A DNA stretch of 64,000 nt from Paenirhodobacter enshiensis (GCF_000740785.1 NZ_JFZB01000001.1:186001-250000), one strand, 5' to 3'; shown: positions 21,610-31,453, counted from the first letter of the stretch. Notes: generated from the letters alone by a model not told the origin. A program made the numbers and translations.

Positions 21610-24366
21610 GTGAGCGACCTTCCTCTTCCGACCCCGGCCGACGCCGGGGTGCCGCTGCTTCTGGCGCCCGAGCGCCTGCTTCCCGCCTTCGAGGCCGCTC
21701 TGCCCCCCGGCGCCGACCCGAAGGAGCTGCGCCCCGCCGCAGTGCGCTTCCTGCGCGAGGCCCGCGATCAGGCCACGAAATGGATCGAGGCCGATTTCGC
21801 CGGCCATCCGCGCAATGCCCATGACACCGTGGCGCATTATGCGCAGATGACCGACGGCATCGTGCGCGCGCTCTATCACGTTGCGGCAGGGCGTCTGCAT
21901 CCGGCCGAAGCCCGCCACCCGGAGGCAATCGCCGTCCTCGCCGTGGGGGGCTACGGCCGGGCCGAGATGGCGCCGCATTCCGATGTCGATCTGCTGTTTC
22001 TCGCCGGGCGCAAGATCACGCCGCGTGTCGAAAGCGTCGTCGAGGCGATGCTCTACATGTTGTGGGATCTGAAACTGAAGGTCGGCCACGCCACGCGCAC
22101 CGTCGAGGAATGCGTCCATCTGGCCAAGGACGACGTGACGATCCGCACCGCGCTTCTCGAACAGCGCGGCATTACCGGCGATCTGGAGCTGTCGCGCCAT
22201 CTGGCCGAGACGATGCGCCACGACCTGTTCCGCCACACCGGCCCCGAGTTCATCGAGGCGAAGCTCGCCGAACGCGCAGAGCGCCACAAGCGCCAGGGCG
22301 GGCAGCGCTATGTTCTCGAACCCAACGTCAAGGAGGGCAAGGGCGGCCTGCGCGACCTGCAGACGCTCTACTGGATCGCGAAATACATCCACGGCGTGAA
22401 CCGGGCGGCGGATCTGGTGCCGCTCGGCGTGTTCACCGCCGACGAATACCGCCAGTTCCGCGAGGCCGAAGATTACCTCTGGGCGGTGCGCTGTCACATG
22501 CACCTGATCGCCAGACGCGCCTCGGATCAGCTGACCTTCGACATGCAGCCCGAGGTCGCGAAGCGCATGGGCTATCAGGGCACCGCCGGCCGGCGCGGCG
22601 TCGAGGTGTTCATGCAGGACTATTTCCGCCACGCCACCCGCGTCGGCGATGTCACCCGCATCTTCCTGACCTCGCTCGAGGCGCAGCACGTCAAGCATGC
22701 CCCGGTGCTCAAGCGCTTCCTGCGCCGGCGCAAGCCGCTGATGGCGCCGTTCATCGACGACAACAACCGCATCAACATCTCGGACCGCAAGGCGTTCCTG
22801 GCCGATCCGCTCAACATGCTGCGCATCTTCAGCGAGGCGCTGCGCACCGGGCTTCTGTTGCATCCCGACGCGATGCGGGTGATCGCCGCCAACCTCGCCC
22901 TGTTCGACGAGGGCGTGCGCGCCAACAAGGAAGCGGCGCGGATCTTCCTCGACATGCTGCTGAAATACGGCAACCCCGAACGGCTGCTGCGCCGGATGAA
23001 CGAGCTTGGCGTCCTCGCCGCCTATATCCCCGAGTTCGAGCCCATCGTGGCGATGATGCAGTTCAACATGTATCACAGCTACACCGTGGACGAGCACACC
23101 CTTCAGGTGGTCTCGACGCTTGCCCAGATCGAGCGCGGCGAGCTGGCCGAGGACCTGCCTCTGGTGTCGAAGATCATGCAGTCGGGCGTGAACCGGCGGG
23201 TGATCTACGTGGCGCTGCTGCTGCATGACATTGGCAAGGGCCGGCCCGAGGATCACTCGATCCTCGGCGCGCAGATTTCGCGCAAGGTGGCGCCGCGGCT
23301 CGGTCTGACGGCAGAGGAAACCGAAACCGTCGAGTGGCTGATCCGCAACCATCTGCTGATGTCGGATGTGGCGCAGAAGCGCGACCTGAGCGATCCGGCC
23401 ACGATCCGCGAATTCGCCAAACAGATGAAAAGCCGGCGCCGTCTGGATCTGCTGACGGTGCTGACGGTGTGCGACATCCGCGGCGTGGGCCCCGGCGTGT
23501 GGAACAACTGGAAGGCGTCGCTGCTGCGCAAACTCCATGCCGAGACTGCCCATGCCCTCGAACATGGCGTCGAGGAGCTGAACCGCGAACAGCGCACCGA
23601 CGAGGCGAAGAAGGCGCTGCGCGAGGCATTGCGCGACTGGGATCCGAAGGATCTGCGCGCCGAGATCGGCCGCCATTATCCGCCCTACTGGCAGGGGCTG
23701 AGCACCGAGACGCAGGAGATCTTCGCCCGGCTGCTGCGCAGTCTCGGCGATGACGAGATCCGGATCGACCTGCATCCCGACGCGGACCATGACGCGACGC
23801 GCGTGGCCTTCGCGCTGGCCGACCATCCGGGGATCTTCTCGCGGCTCGCGGGCGCGCTGGCGCTCGTCGGTGCGAATGTGGTCGACGCGCGCACCTATAC
23901 GTCGAAAGACGGTTACGCCACCGCGGTGTTCTGGGTGCAGGACGCCGAGGGGCATCCGTTCGACGCCGACCGCCTGCCGCGGCTGAGCAAGATGATCGAG
24001 CGCACCCTGAAAGGCGAAATCGTCGCGCGCGACGCGCTGAAGGACCGCGACAAGGTGAAGAAGCGCGAAAGCCAGTTCCGCTTCCCGACCCATGTCACCT
24101 TCGACGGCGACGGATCGGACATTTATACCATCGTCGAGGTCGACACCCGCGACCGGCCGGGGCTGCTCTATGACCTGACCCGGGCGCTTGCTTCGTCGAA
24201 CATCTACATCGCCTCGGCGGTGATCGCGACCTATGGGGCGCAGGTGGTGGATACCTTCTACGTCAAGGACATGTTCGGGCTGAAACTGTCGCGCAGCCGC
24301 GAGGAGGCGCTGGAGCGCCGCCTTTGCGAGGCGATCGCCCGCGGGGCGGAGCGCGCCAACGCATGA
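21610..24366 (+). CDS. glnD: Bifunctional uridylyltransferase/uridylyl-removing enzyme GlnD
   Basis: Senses glutamine and modifies PII proteins, 918 aa. The nucleotidyltransferase motif GGYGRAEMAPHSDVDLLF is at about residues 112-129, the linker domain includes EGKGGLRDLQTLYWIAKY, the HD domain carries HDIGKGRPEDHS at about 539-550, and two ACT domains lie at about 725-800 and 835-910. The start is GTG at 21610 with weak Shine-Dalgarno. Its stop overlaps the murJ start (ATGA), the same glnD-murJ order seen in other Rhodobacterales. Confidence 0.96.
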   Translation: MSDLPLPTPADAGVPLLLAPERLLPAFEAALPPGADPKELRPAAVRFLREARDQATKWIEADFAGHPRNAHDTVAHYAQMTDGIVRALYHVAAGRLHPAEARHPEAIAVLAVGGYGRAEMAPHSDVDLLFLAGRKITPRVESVVEAMLYMLWDLKLKVGHATRTVEECVHLAKDDVTIRTALLEQRGITGDLELSRHLAETMRHDLFRHTGPEFIEAKLAERAERHKRQGGQRYVLEPNVKEGKGGLRDLQTLYWIAKYIHGVNRAADLVPLGVFTADEYRQFREAEDYLWAVRCHMHLIARRASDQLTFDMQPEVAKRMGYQGTAGRRGVEVFMQDYFRHATRVGDVTRIFLTSLEAQHVKHAPVLKRFLRRRKPLMAPFIDDNNRINISDRKAFLADPLNMLRIFSEALRTGLLLHPDAMRVIAANLALFDEGVRANKEAARIFLDMLLKYGNPERLLRRMNELGVLAAYIPEFEPIVAMMQFNMYHSYTVDEHTLQVVSTLAQIERGELAEDLPLVSKIMQSGVNRRVIYVALLLHDIGKGRPEDHSILGAQISRKVAPRLGLTAEETETVEWLIRNHLLMSDVAQKRDLSDPATIREFAKQMKSRRRLDLLTVLTVCDIRGVGPGVWNNWKASLLRKLHAETAHALEHGVEELNREQRTDEAKKALREALRDWDPKDLRAEIGRHYPPYWQGLSTETQEIFARLLRSLGDDEIRIDLHPDADHDATRVAFALADHPGIFSRLAGALALVGANVVDARTYTSKDGYATAVFWVQDAEGHPFDADRLPRLSKMIERTLKGEIVARDALKDRDKVKKRESQFRFPTHVTFDGDGSDIYTIVEVDTRDRPGLLYDLTRALASSNIYIASAVIATYGAQVVDTFYVKDMFGLKLSRSREEALERRLCEAIARGAERANA

Positions 24367-25916
24367 AACCGATCCGCCTTGTGAAAGGCTTCCTGACCGT
24401 CGGTCTGTGGACCTTCGGCTCGCGTCTTCTGGGCTTCGTGCGCGACATGATGATCGCGGCCTATCTGGGCTCCGGCCCCGTGGCCGAGGCGTTCCTCGTG
24501 TCCTTCTCGCTGCCCAACATGTTCCGCCGCTTCTTCGCGGAAGGGGCGTTCAACATGGCCTTCGTGCCGATCTTCGCCAAGAAGGTCGAGGGCCAGGACG
24601 ACCCGCAGGGCTTTGCCGAGGACGCCTTCAAGGGCCTCTTCGCGGTGCTGATGGTGTTCACCGTGATCGGCACGATGGCGATGCCGTGGCTGGTCTGGGC
24701 GATGGCCTCGGGTTTTCACGGCGACGAACGGTTCACGCTGGCCGTGCTCTATGGCCGGATCGGGTTCAGCTACATCCTGTTCATCTCGCTGGTGGCGCTG
24801 CTGTCTGGCATCCTGAACACCTTCGGCAAGTTCACCGAGGCCTCGCTGGTTCCGGTGCTGATGAACCTTGTGTTCATCGTGGCGCTGTGGCTTGCCGGGC
24901 GGCTCGGCTGGGATTACGGGCTGACGCTCGCCTGGGCGGTGCCGGTGACCGGCGTGGCGCAGTTCCTGTTCACTTGGGTCGCGGCGTGCCAGCTCGGCTA
25001 TCGGCTGTGGCCGGGCATTCCGCGCATGACGCCGGATCTGAAACGGCTTCTGATCATCGCGGGGCCGGCGATCCTCGCGGGCGGCGTGGTGCAGATCAAC
25101 CTGCTGGTCGGGCGTCAGGTCGCCTCCTTCACCGAAGGCGCGGTCGCCTGGCTCAGCTATGCCGACCGGCTGTATCAGCTGCCTCTGGGCGTCGTCGGCA
25201 TCGCCATCGGCACCGTGCTGCTGCCGGTGCTGTCGCGTCATCTGCGGGCAGGCGATGCCGCGGCCTCGCGCGAGAGCTTCTCTCGCGGTGCGGAATTCGC
25301 GCTGTTCCTGACGCTGCCGGCGGCGGTGGCGCTCGTCGTGATCGCGACGCCGCTGATCTCGGTTCTGTATGACCGCGGCGCCTGGACGGCGAAGGACACC
25401 TGGGCGACGGCGCTGGCGCTGGCCGCCTATGGCGTCGGGCTGCCGGCCTTCGTGCTGCAAAAGGTGCTGCAACCGCTTTATTACGCGCGCGAGGATACCC
25501 GCACGCCGTTCCGCTATGCGGTGGTGTCGATGGTGGTGAACGCGGGCTTCGCCGTCGGCATGATGCCGGTGATGGGCTTCATGGCGGCGGCGCTTGCGAC
25601 CTCGGTCTCGGGCTGGGTGATGGTGGCGCAACTGTGGTGGGGCGCGCGCGGTATGGGCGCCGAAGCCCGCCCCGATGCCCGGTTCTGGAAGCGGTTCCCG
25701 CGCATCGTGCTGGCCTCGGCCGCGATGGGGGCGGCGCTGTGGCTGATGGCCGGTTGGCTCGGCCCGATGCTGCTGCGCCACGGCGGCGCACGGTGGGGCG
25801 CGCTCGGGATCCTGTGCGGCGGCGGGATCGCGATCTATTTCGTGCTCGGTGCGCTCATCGGCGCCTACAGCCCGGGCGAGATCCGCTCGCGCCTGCGCCG
25901 CCCCGCGAAAGGTTGA
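24363..25916 (+). CDS. murJ: Lipid II flippase MurJ
   Basis: Flips lipid II across the inner membrane for peptidoglycan synthesis, 517 aa with about 14 TM helices (MOP superfamily). Signature sequences are SRLLGFVRDMMIAAYLGSG at the N terminus, FRRFFAEGAFNMAFVPIF, and the APAILAGGVVQIN-like region (GPAILAGGVVQINLLVGRQ). The ATG at 24363 overlaps glnD by 4 nt; an upstream in-frame start inside glnD is rejected. A strong terminator follows. Confidence 0.96.
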   Translation: MKPIRLVKGFLTVGLWTFGSRLLGFVRDMMIAAYLGSGPVAEAFLVSFSLPNMFRRFFAEGAFNMAFVPIFAKKVEGQDDPQGFAEDAFKGLFAVLMVFTVIGTMAMPWLVWAMASGFHGDERFTLAVLYGRIGFSYILFISLVALLSGILNTFGKFTEASLVPVLMNLVFIVALWLAGRLGWDYGLTLAWAVPVTGVAQFLFTWVAACQLGYRLWPGIPRMTPDLKRLLIIAGPAILAGGVVQINLLVGRQVASFTEGAVAWLSYADRLYQLPLGVVGIAIGTVLLPVLSRHLRAGDAAASRESFSRGAEFALFLTLPAAVALVVIATPLISVLYDRGAWTAKDTWATALALAAYGVGLPAFVLQKVLQPLYYAREDTRTPFRYAVVSMVVNAGFAVGMMPVMGFMAAALATSVSGWVMVAQLWWGARGMGAEARPDARFWKRFPRIVLASAAMGAALWLMAGWLGPMLLRHGGARWGALGILCGGGIAIYFVLGALIGAYSPGEIRSRLRRPAKG

Positions 25917-25948
25917 GGCCGGCGAAGGGCTGAGCCAGACCTTCATGA

Positions 25949-25987
25949 AAGGCCCGGCCTGCGCATCCGCGGGCCGGGCCTTCGTTT
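25949..25987. terminator. Bidirectional terminator between murJ and the rhomboid gene
   Basis: AAGGCCCGGCC (25949-25959) and GGCCGGGCCTT (25972-25982) form a perfect 11-bp stem followed by cgTTTT on the plus strand. Convergent genes end on both sides. Confidence 0.9.
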
Positions 25988-26002
25988 TGCCTGACAGGCG
26001 CC

Positions 26003-26686
26003 TCAGCGCTCGCGCAGATGGCGCAGCACGTTGCGCCAGCCCCCCGGCGCGACGAAGAAACTGATCGCGAAGCCGATGCCGAAGCCCGAGAAATCGGCGA
26101 TCCAGTCGGCCCCGATGCCGAAGAACACCCCGAACACCAGCCGCACCAGAAGCAACATCCCGATCAGCAGGAAGGCGCGCGAGCGGCTGGCCCCGACGGA
26201 GCCGAGCTTCATCCACAGAAGCCAGGTGAAGGCCCCGATCAGCCCATAGGCGGGCGGGTACCCCCCGAACAACGCGACGCGGGTGAACGGCAACAGCCCG
26301 TAGATCAGCGCCCCGCCGATCGAGGCGGCGAAGAACACCGCCGCCACCGCCCAGCCCCGGAACACCTCGCCAACCATCTTGCCAAGCGCGAGCAGGAACA
26401 CCAGCACCATCGCCGCATGGGTGAGCGAGCCATGCACGAACGGATAGGTCACGACCCGCGCCGCATCGCGCCAGTCCCATCCCCCCGTCGCCAGCATGTA
26501 ACGAAACCCGTTCGGCGCGAAGGCGAAGCGCTGGAACGCCTCGTTGCGCCAGCCGAGCGCCTGATCGCCGAAGATCCCGCTCTGGCCGAGGCCGAACAGG
26601 ATCTCGCCCGCGATGATCGGTCCGGCCAGCAGCCACACCACCGGCGGCAGTTCGTTGAAGAAGGATTCGCCTTGGGGGGCGCGCAT
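26003..26686 (-). CDS. Rhomboid-family membrane protein, probably catalytically dead
   Basis: Polytopic inner-membrane protein of 227 aa with six to seven hydrophobic segments in rhomboid order: [16 protein letters not shown] matches the HxxxxH helix 2, and the glycine-rich helices 4 and 6 are recognisable. However, where active rhomboids have GxSG there is GYPP (residues 142-145), and where helix 6 should bring the catalytic His (AHxGG) there is ADFSG (D198). The helix-2 Asn is also missing. It is therefore probably an inactive rhomboid (iRhom/derlin-like) rather than a protease. ATG at 26686 has AGGAGA upstream. Divergent from trpS. Confidence 0.8.
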   Translation of the reverse strand: MRAPQGESFFNELPPVVWLLAGPIIAGEILFGLGQSGIFGDQALGWRNEAFQRFAFAPNGFRYMLATGGWDWRDAARVVTYPFVHGSLTHAAMVLVFLLALGKMVGEVFRGWAVAAVFFAASIGGALIYGLLPFTRVALFGGYPPAYGLIGAFTWLLWMKLGSVGASRSRAFLLIGMLLLVRLVFGVFFGIGADWIADFSGFGIGFAISFFVAPGGWRNVLRHLRER

Positions 26687-26819
26687 CGGTCTCTCCTGCT
26701 GTGGGCCGCGCGGCTCCCGTGCAGGGCGGCGGCGGTTCCGGGCGGTCCTGTTGCGCCCCTGTCGCTTTAGCGATAAGCCCTCGGGCAGCCGTTTTCCAGC
26801 CCGGCTGAGGAGCACTGCC

Positions 26820-27863
26820 ATGACCGATACACCTGCCAAACCGAATGCGAAATTCACGCCGCGCGTGTTCTCGGGGATTCAACCCTCGGGTAACCTGACG
26901 CTCGGCAACTACCTGGGCGCGCTGAAGCGCTTTGCCGCAAAGCAGGACGAAGGGGTCGAGACGATCTATTGCCTCGTCGACCTTCACGCGATCACGGTCT
27001 GGCAGGAACCGGAAGCGCTGAAGCGTCAGACCCGCGAGGCGGCCGCCGCCTTCATCGCTTCGGGCGTGGATCCGTCGAAGTCGATCCTGTTCAATCAGTC
27101 GCAGGTCTCGGCCCATGCCGAGATGGCCTGGCTTCTAAACTGTGTCGCGCGTCTCGGCTGGATGAACCGCATGACCCAGTTCAAGGACAAGGTCGCGGGC
27201 AAGAATGCCGAGAACGCAAGCCTCGGGCTTTATGCCTATCCCTCGCTGATGGCCGCCGACATTCTGGTCTATCACGCGACGATGGTGCCCGTGGGCGAGG
27301 ACCAGAAGCAGCATGTGGAGCTGACCCGCGACATTGCGGCGAAGTTCAACCATGACTACGGCACCGAGTTCTTCCCGAGCCCCGAGCCGCTGATCGAGGG
27401 CACCGCGACCCGCGTGATGAGCCTGAAGGACGGCACGAAGAAGATGTCGAAATCGGACCCGGCCGATGCGAGCCGGATCAACCTGACCGACGACGCCGAC
27501 ACCATCGCGAAGAAGTTCAAGCGCGCCGTCTCGGACCCCGAGCCGCTGCCCGAAAGCGCCGAGGGGCTGACCGGACGCGCCGAGGCGAAGAACCTGGTGA
27601 ACATCTACGCCGCACTTGCCGACGTGACGCAGGAGCAGGTTCTGGCCGAGTTCGGCGGCAAGGGCTGGGGCGTGTTCAAGCCCGCGCTCGCCGATCTTGC
27701 GGTGGCGAAGCTGTCGCCGATCTCGACGGAGATGGCGCGGCTGCGCGACGATCCGGCGGAGATCGACCGCATCCTCGGCCGCGGCGCCGAGCAGGCCCGC
27801 GCCATCGCTCAGCCGATCCTGGAACGCGCGAAGGACATCATGGGGATGGTGCGCTCGCTCTGA
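26820..27863 (+). CDS. trpS: Tryptophanyl-tRNA synthetase
   Basis: Class I aminoacyl-tRNA synthetase of 347 aa. The HIGH-equivalent is in [18 protein letters not shown] at about residues 18-35, and the KMSKS loop is exact in [11 protein letters not shown] at about residue 208. The C-terminal segment ends in the usual [16 protein letters not shown] precedes the ATG at 26820; the frame stays open upstream but without similarity. Confidence 0.97.
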   Translation: MTDTPAKPNAKFTPRVFSGIQPSGNLTLGNYLGALKRFAAKQDEGVETIYCLVDLHAITVWQEPEALKRQTREAAAAFIASGVDPSKSILFNQSQVSAHAEMAWLLNCVARLGWMNRMTQFKDKVAGKNAENASLGLYAYPSLMAADILVYHATMVPVGEDQKQHVELTRDIAAKFNHDYGTEFFPSPEPLIEGTATRVMSLKDGTKKMSKSDPADASRINLTDDADTIAKKFKRAVSDPEPLPESAEGLTGRAEAKNLVNIYAALADVTQEQVLAEFGGKGWGVFKPALADLAVAKLSPISTEMARLRDDPAEIDRILGRGAEQARAIAQPILERAKDIMGMVRSL

Positions 27864-27891
27864 GCGGGCGGCTCTTCTGACGCAGGAAAGA

Positions 27892-27962
27892 GAGGGGGCT
27901 CTGCCCCCTCTTTGCCTTTTCAAGGCAAATTCACCCCCGGGATATTTATGGAAAGCCGAAAG
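27892..27962 (+). repeat. Dispersed intergenic repeat, copy A
   Basis: GAGGGGGC-tct-GCCCCCTC hairpin (27892-27910), second hairpin TTTGCCTT-ttc-AAGGCAAA (27911-27929), then the core CCCCCGGGATATTTATGG and AAAGCCGAAAG. It lies just after trpS, before the convergent MATE gene. The two hairpins may act as a terminator. Nearly identical to the copy at 56604-56671. Confidence 0.85.
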
Positions 27963-27980
27963 GCTGGAGGTGGTTCGCGC

Positions 27981-29297
27981 TCAGGCGGCGGCGGTCGCGG
28001 CGCGGGCTTCGGCCCTCGGGTAGAGGAAGGCCATCACCACCCCGCGCATCAGGTTCATCGCCATCAGCCCGGCCCAGAGCGCGTGATTGCCCCAGACGGG
28101 CAGAAGCGCCGCGACGATGGCGGCATAGACCAGCGTGGAGACGATGACGGTGTTGCGCATTTCGCGCGCGAGCGTCGCACCGACGAAGATGCCGTCGAAC
28201 ATCCAGCCCCCCACCCCGATCAGCGGCGAGAGCGCGAGCCAGGGCAGATAGATCCGGGCCTCGGCGCGCACCGCCGGATCGGTGCTGAGCGCGTCGATCA
28301 GCATCGGCCCGCCGAGCCAGAACGCGAGGCTGAGCGCCACCGCGCCGCCGAGCGCCCATGTGCCGCAGACCCCGGCCGCCCGGCGCAACCGCAATGGCAG
28401 CCCCGCCCCCACCGCCTGACCGACCAGCGTCTCGGCCGCGAAGGCGAAACCGTCGAGGACATAGGCAGTGATCTCGAGGAATTGCAGCAGCACCTGATTG
28501 GCGGCGAGCGTCACGTCGCCCTCGCCCGAGCCGAGGAACAGGAACGCCGTGAAGCAGCCCTGCAGCAGAACCGAGCGGATCATGATGTCGCGGTTGACCG
28601 AGACCATGCGGGTGAGCTTGTCGCGTTTGAGGATGACCGCGAGGGCCGGCCGCGCGGTGAACGCGCCGCGCGCGAGCCACAGCCCGAAGCCGAGCCCCGA
28701 CCATTCCGCGATCAGCGTCGCCGTTGCCACCCCCTCGACCCCGAGGCCGAGGCCCAGCACGAAGCCGATGTCGAGCACGATGTTCAGCCCGTTGGTCACC
28801 AGTTGCAGCGCGAGGATCGCCCGCGTGCGTTCGAGCGCGATCAGCCAGCCGTTCAGCGCGAAAAGCCCGATGGTGGCGGGCGCACCCCAGATCCGGATGC
28901 CGAGATAGGCGCGCGCGAGGCTCTCGACCTCGGGACTTGCCGGCGCGAGGCGGAAGGCCGCGGCCGCGATCCCCGCCTGCGCCGCGATCAGCACCGCGCC
29001 CGCCGCCAGCGCGACGATCAGCGCGCGCCACAGCCCGGCAGAGACCTCGGCCGCGTCGCCGCGCCCGAAGGCCTGGGCGACGATGCCGGTGGTGCCCATG
29101 CGCAGGAAACTGAACAGCCAGTAGACAGAGGTCAGCACCACCGCGCCGATCCCAACAGCCCCGATCGGTGCCGCCGAGCCGAGCTGACCTATCACCCCGG
29201 TGTTGACGAGACCGAGGAGCGGCACCGTCGCATTCGACAGCACGATCGGGAACGCGATGCGCAGCACCCGCGCGTGGGACAGATCCGGCCCGGACAT
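27981..29297 (-). CDS. MATE family efflux transporter (DinF-like)
   Basis: Inner-membrane antiporter of 438 aa with 12 predicted TM helices in two MatE repeats. The first repeat starts IAFPIVLSNATVPLLGLVNTGVIGQLG, typical of the DinF/NorM group, and the second near GEGDVTLAANQVLLQFLEITAYVLDGFAFAAETLVG. Probably exports cationic compounds or oxidised metabolites in exchange for H+ or Na+; substrate unknown. It follows two thioesterase genes on the same strand (6 nt gap). Confidence 0.88.
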   Translation of the reverse strand: MSGPDLSHARVLRIAFPIVLSNATVPLLGLVNTGVIGQLGSAAPIGAVGIGAVVLTSVYWLFSFLRMGTTGIVAQAFGRGDAAEVSAGLWRALIVALAAGAVLIAAQAGIAAAAFRLAPASPEVESLARAYLGIRIWGAPATIGLFALNGWLIALERTRAILALQLVTNGLNIVLDIGFVLGLGLGVEGVATATLIAEWSGLGFGLWLARGAFTARPALAVILKRDKLTRMVSVNRDIMIRSVLLQGCFTAFLFLGSGEGDVTLAANQVLLQFLEITAYVLDGFAFAAETLVGQAVGAGLPLRLRRAAGVCGTWALGGAVALSLAFWLGGPMLIDALSTDPAVRAEARIYLPWLALSPLIGVGGWMFDGIFVGATLAREMRNTVIVSTLVYAAIVAALLPVWGNHALWAGLMAMNLMRGVVMAFLYPRAEARAATAAA

Positions 29298-29303
29298 CTG
29301 CGA

Positions 29304-29798
29304 TCAGAGCTCGGGCATCAGAAAATGGCCGGTCGCCTGGATGAACGGCCGGGTGCGGTTATCCTGCCAGCCCTCGACATGGACCGAGGCATAGCGCCGG
29401 CCGGAGCGGTTCACCCGAGCCCGCGCATAGGAATCGCGCGGCAGCCCGCTGCGCAGGTAATCGACGGTGAAGTCGATGGTCTTCGGCAGCCGCGGCAGCG
29501 CGGCCGGGTCGGAAAGGTCGATGCGCCCCGCCTCGACATCCTCCCACAGCATCGAGAAGCTCAGCTCGACGATGGCGGTGACTTCGAGGAATGCCGCCGT
29601 CGCGCCGCCGTGCAGCGCCGGCAGCATCGGGTTGCCGACCAGCTTGTCGTCATAGGGCAGCGTTGCCGTGATCTCGTCGCCGCGGCGGTCGAACTGGATG
29701 CCGAGGAAGCCGATATAGGGCACGCCCGAGACCAGCGCGCGCAGTGCCGCATCGCGGCGGTGCTTGATGACCTGAACGGGTTCTGGCTTGCCGGTCAT
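29304..29798 (-). CDS. PaaI-like hotdog thioesterase (first paralogue)
   Basis: Hotdog-fold protein of 164 aa, likely hydrolysing acyl-CoA thioesters. The family core LPALHGGATAAFLEVTAIVEL carries the conserved HGG, and TIDFTVDYLRSG matches the second strand motif. It overlaps the stop of the next upstream gene, a second hotdog thioesterase, by 4 nt, and the two are probably a tandem duplication that has diverged. Substrate unknown. Confidence 0.82.
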   Translation of the reverse strand: MTGKPEPVQVIKHRRDAALRALVSGVPYIGFLGIQFDRRGDEITATLPYDDKLVGNPMLPALHGGATAAFLEVTAIVELSFSMLWEDVEAGRIDLSDPAALPRLPKTIDFTVDYLRSGLPRDSYARARVNRSGRRYASVHVEGWQDNRTRPFIQATGHFLMPEL

Positions 29799-30286
29799 GC
29801 GCGGCCTCCGGTGCTGTCGGGGCTGCGCCGCTCGACGGTGAAGGCGCCGGTCGCGGTGGCGACAGGGACGCCGCCGGCCTCCTCGTCGGTGGCGACGACG
29901 CGCAGAAAGGCGATGGTGCGGGTGAGGTGATAGACCTCGGCGCGCGCGGCGATGCGCTGGCCGGGCGTGGCCGAGCGCATGTAGTCGATGCGCAGATCGA
30001 GCGTGGCGGTCACCGTCCCGGCCTCGGGGTGGCTGAGCACCGCCGCCCCCGAACAGGTGTCCATCAGCGCCGAAATCGCGCCGCCGTGGATCACCCCGGT
30101 GCGCGGATCGCCAACAAGACGTTCATCCCAGGGCATCGACAGCGTGGCCTTGCCGCCGCCGATGGCATCGAGGCGCATGTTCAGCGCGCGCGCGTGCGGG
30201 ATCGCGGCGATGAAGGCGCGCGCTGTATGCAGCAGATCTTCCGGCGACAGATCCTGCACGCCGGAGATATCGGAGGGCTGGGGCAT
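29795..30286 (-). CDS. PaaI-like hotdog thioesterase (second paralogue)
   Basis: Hotdog-fold thioesterase of 163 aa with the PaaI signature RTGVIHGGAISALMDTCSG (HGG then Asp) and LDLRIDYMRSA. ATG at 30286 is preceded by AAGGA at proper spacing; the frame is open upstream to 30493 without similarity. It is the first gene of a three-gene unit with its paralogue and the MATE pump. Its promoter region is shared with the divergent MerR-type regulator. Confidence 0.85.
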   Translation of the reverse strand: MPQPSDISGVQDLSPEDLLHTARAFIAAIPHARALNMRLDAIGGGKATLSMPWDERLVGDPRTGVIHGGAISALMDTCSGAAVLSHPEAGTVTATLDLRIDYMRSATPGQRIAARAEVYHLTRTIAFLRVVATDEEAGGVPVATATGAFTVERRSPDSTGGRA

Positions 30287-30443
30287 CTTGGCTATCCTTG
30301 TTCTGGCCCGGACTATCCCCGTCCGGCGCTCCGGGTGCAAGCCCGCGCGTTGCCCTCCGCGCGCGCGTTGTATCCCTGTGTGCACAATGCCCTGTTCATC
30401 CGCCCGGCGGCACATTATAGGATGGACCGGGACGGAGACGATC

Positions 30444-30866
30444 ATGGCACAGGTTCTGACTTTCAAGGAAATGTGCGCGCGCTTCGCAGTCACCCCGCGG
30501 ACGTTGCGCTATTACGAGTATATCGAGTTGCTCTCGCCCTCGAAGGTCGGGCGAACCCGCTATTACGGCCCGCGCGAAATTGCGCGCATGACGCTGATCC
30601 TGCGCGGTCGGCGGTTCGGTTTCTCTCTCGAAGAGCTGCGCCAGTGGCTGGAGCTGTACAACGAGAAGGGCACCCTCGAGCAATACAAGGTCTGGGTCGA
30701 TCTCGCCGACCGGCAGCTCGCGGCGCTGCGCAAGCAGCATGACGAGCTGGCCGTGACCATCGAGGAGCTGCGCCGCCTGCGCGAGGACGTGGCCGGGATG
30801 GTCTCCACCGCCGAGACCGACGGCACCCCGCTGAAGGCGCTGAAATCGGCCGACGGCAGCAACTGA
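30444..30866 (+). CDS. MerR family transcriptional regulator
   Basis: Regulator of 140 aa. The N-terminal winged HTH (FKEMCARFAVTPRTLRYYEYIELLSPSKVGRTRYY) is typical of MerR proteins; a central coiled coil follows (residues 75-120), and there is no cysteine-based metal site, so it is not a metal sensor. Such short MerR proteins in alphaproteobacteria are often adjacent to acyl-CoA genes. It is divergent from the thioesterase genes and may control them. Confidence 0.85.
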   Translation: MAQVLTFKEMCARFAVTPRTLRYYEYIELLSPSKVGRTRYYGPREIARMTLILRGRRFGFSLEELRQWLELYNEKGTLEQYKVWVDLADRQLAALRKQHDELAVTIEELRRLREDVAGMVSTAETDGTPLKALKSADGSN

Positions 30867-30991
30867 GACCCGGGCGATCCCGTCGCGCGTCCTGCGGTCC
30901 GGCAACATCCGGTAGCAAAGCCCGCGCCCCCGGCCTAAGGTCCGGGGCGAGAGACGCCCCCCACCGGGCGTGGAAAGCTCAGGAGAGAGCG

Positions 30992-31453
30992 ATGGATCAG
31001 GGCTGGCGACAGAACGAGGCGTTTTCCGGCGGCTGCCAGTGCGGCCATGTGCGCTACGACGTGACCGCCGGGCCGGTGCGAGCCTCGGTGTGCCATTGCC
31101 GGATGTGCCAGCGCGCGACGGGCGCGCCGCTCGCGGGGTTCCTCGAAGTCGGCGAAAGCCGCGTCACCTGGCACGGCACGCCCGGGGTTTTCGCCTCCTC
31201 GAACCTGGCCGAGCGCGGTTTTTGCCCGCAGTGCGGCACCTCGCTGTTTTATCGCGCCCTCGGCAGCGGGACGATCGAGCTGACCTCGGGCTCGCTTCCC
31301 GCCACGATGCCATTCACCCCGTCCGGGCAATGCGGGGTCGAGGCGCGTCACCCCTGGCTCGGCGGTCTGGACCGCCTGCCGGCCTATCCCGCCAGCCGGA
31401 CCGGCATCGAGAGCCACCAGTTCGACCCCGAAGCCCCTTCACAGCGGCCCTGA
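30992..31453 (+). CDS. GFA-family zinc-binding protein
   Basis: Protein of 153 aa of the glutathione-dependent formaldehyde-activating (GFA/CENP-V) family. Three cysteine clusters bind zinc: GGCQCGHVRYD, VCHCRMCQRATG and FCPQCGTSLFYR. Members bind glutathione adducts or have unknown roles; the specific activity here is not predictable. The start ATG at 30992 follows AGGAGAG. It stands alone between the MerR regulator and an exported unknown. Confidence 0.85.
   Translation: MDQGWRQNEAFSGGCQCGHVRYDVTAGPVRASVCHCRMCQRATGAPLAGFLEVGESRVTWHGTPGVFASSNLAERGFCPQCGTSLFYRALGSGTIELTSGSLPATMPFTPSGQCGVEARHPWLGGLDRLPAYPASRTGIESHQFDPEAPSQRP

Noticed and set aside
20542-24093. 1183-aa open frame on the minus strand opposite glnD and the LpoA-like gene
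   Set aside because: Antisense shadow produced by strong GC codon bias; no recognisable domains, while the plus strand has two clear genes.
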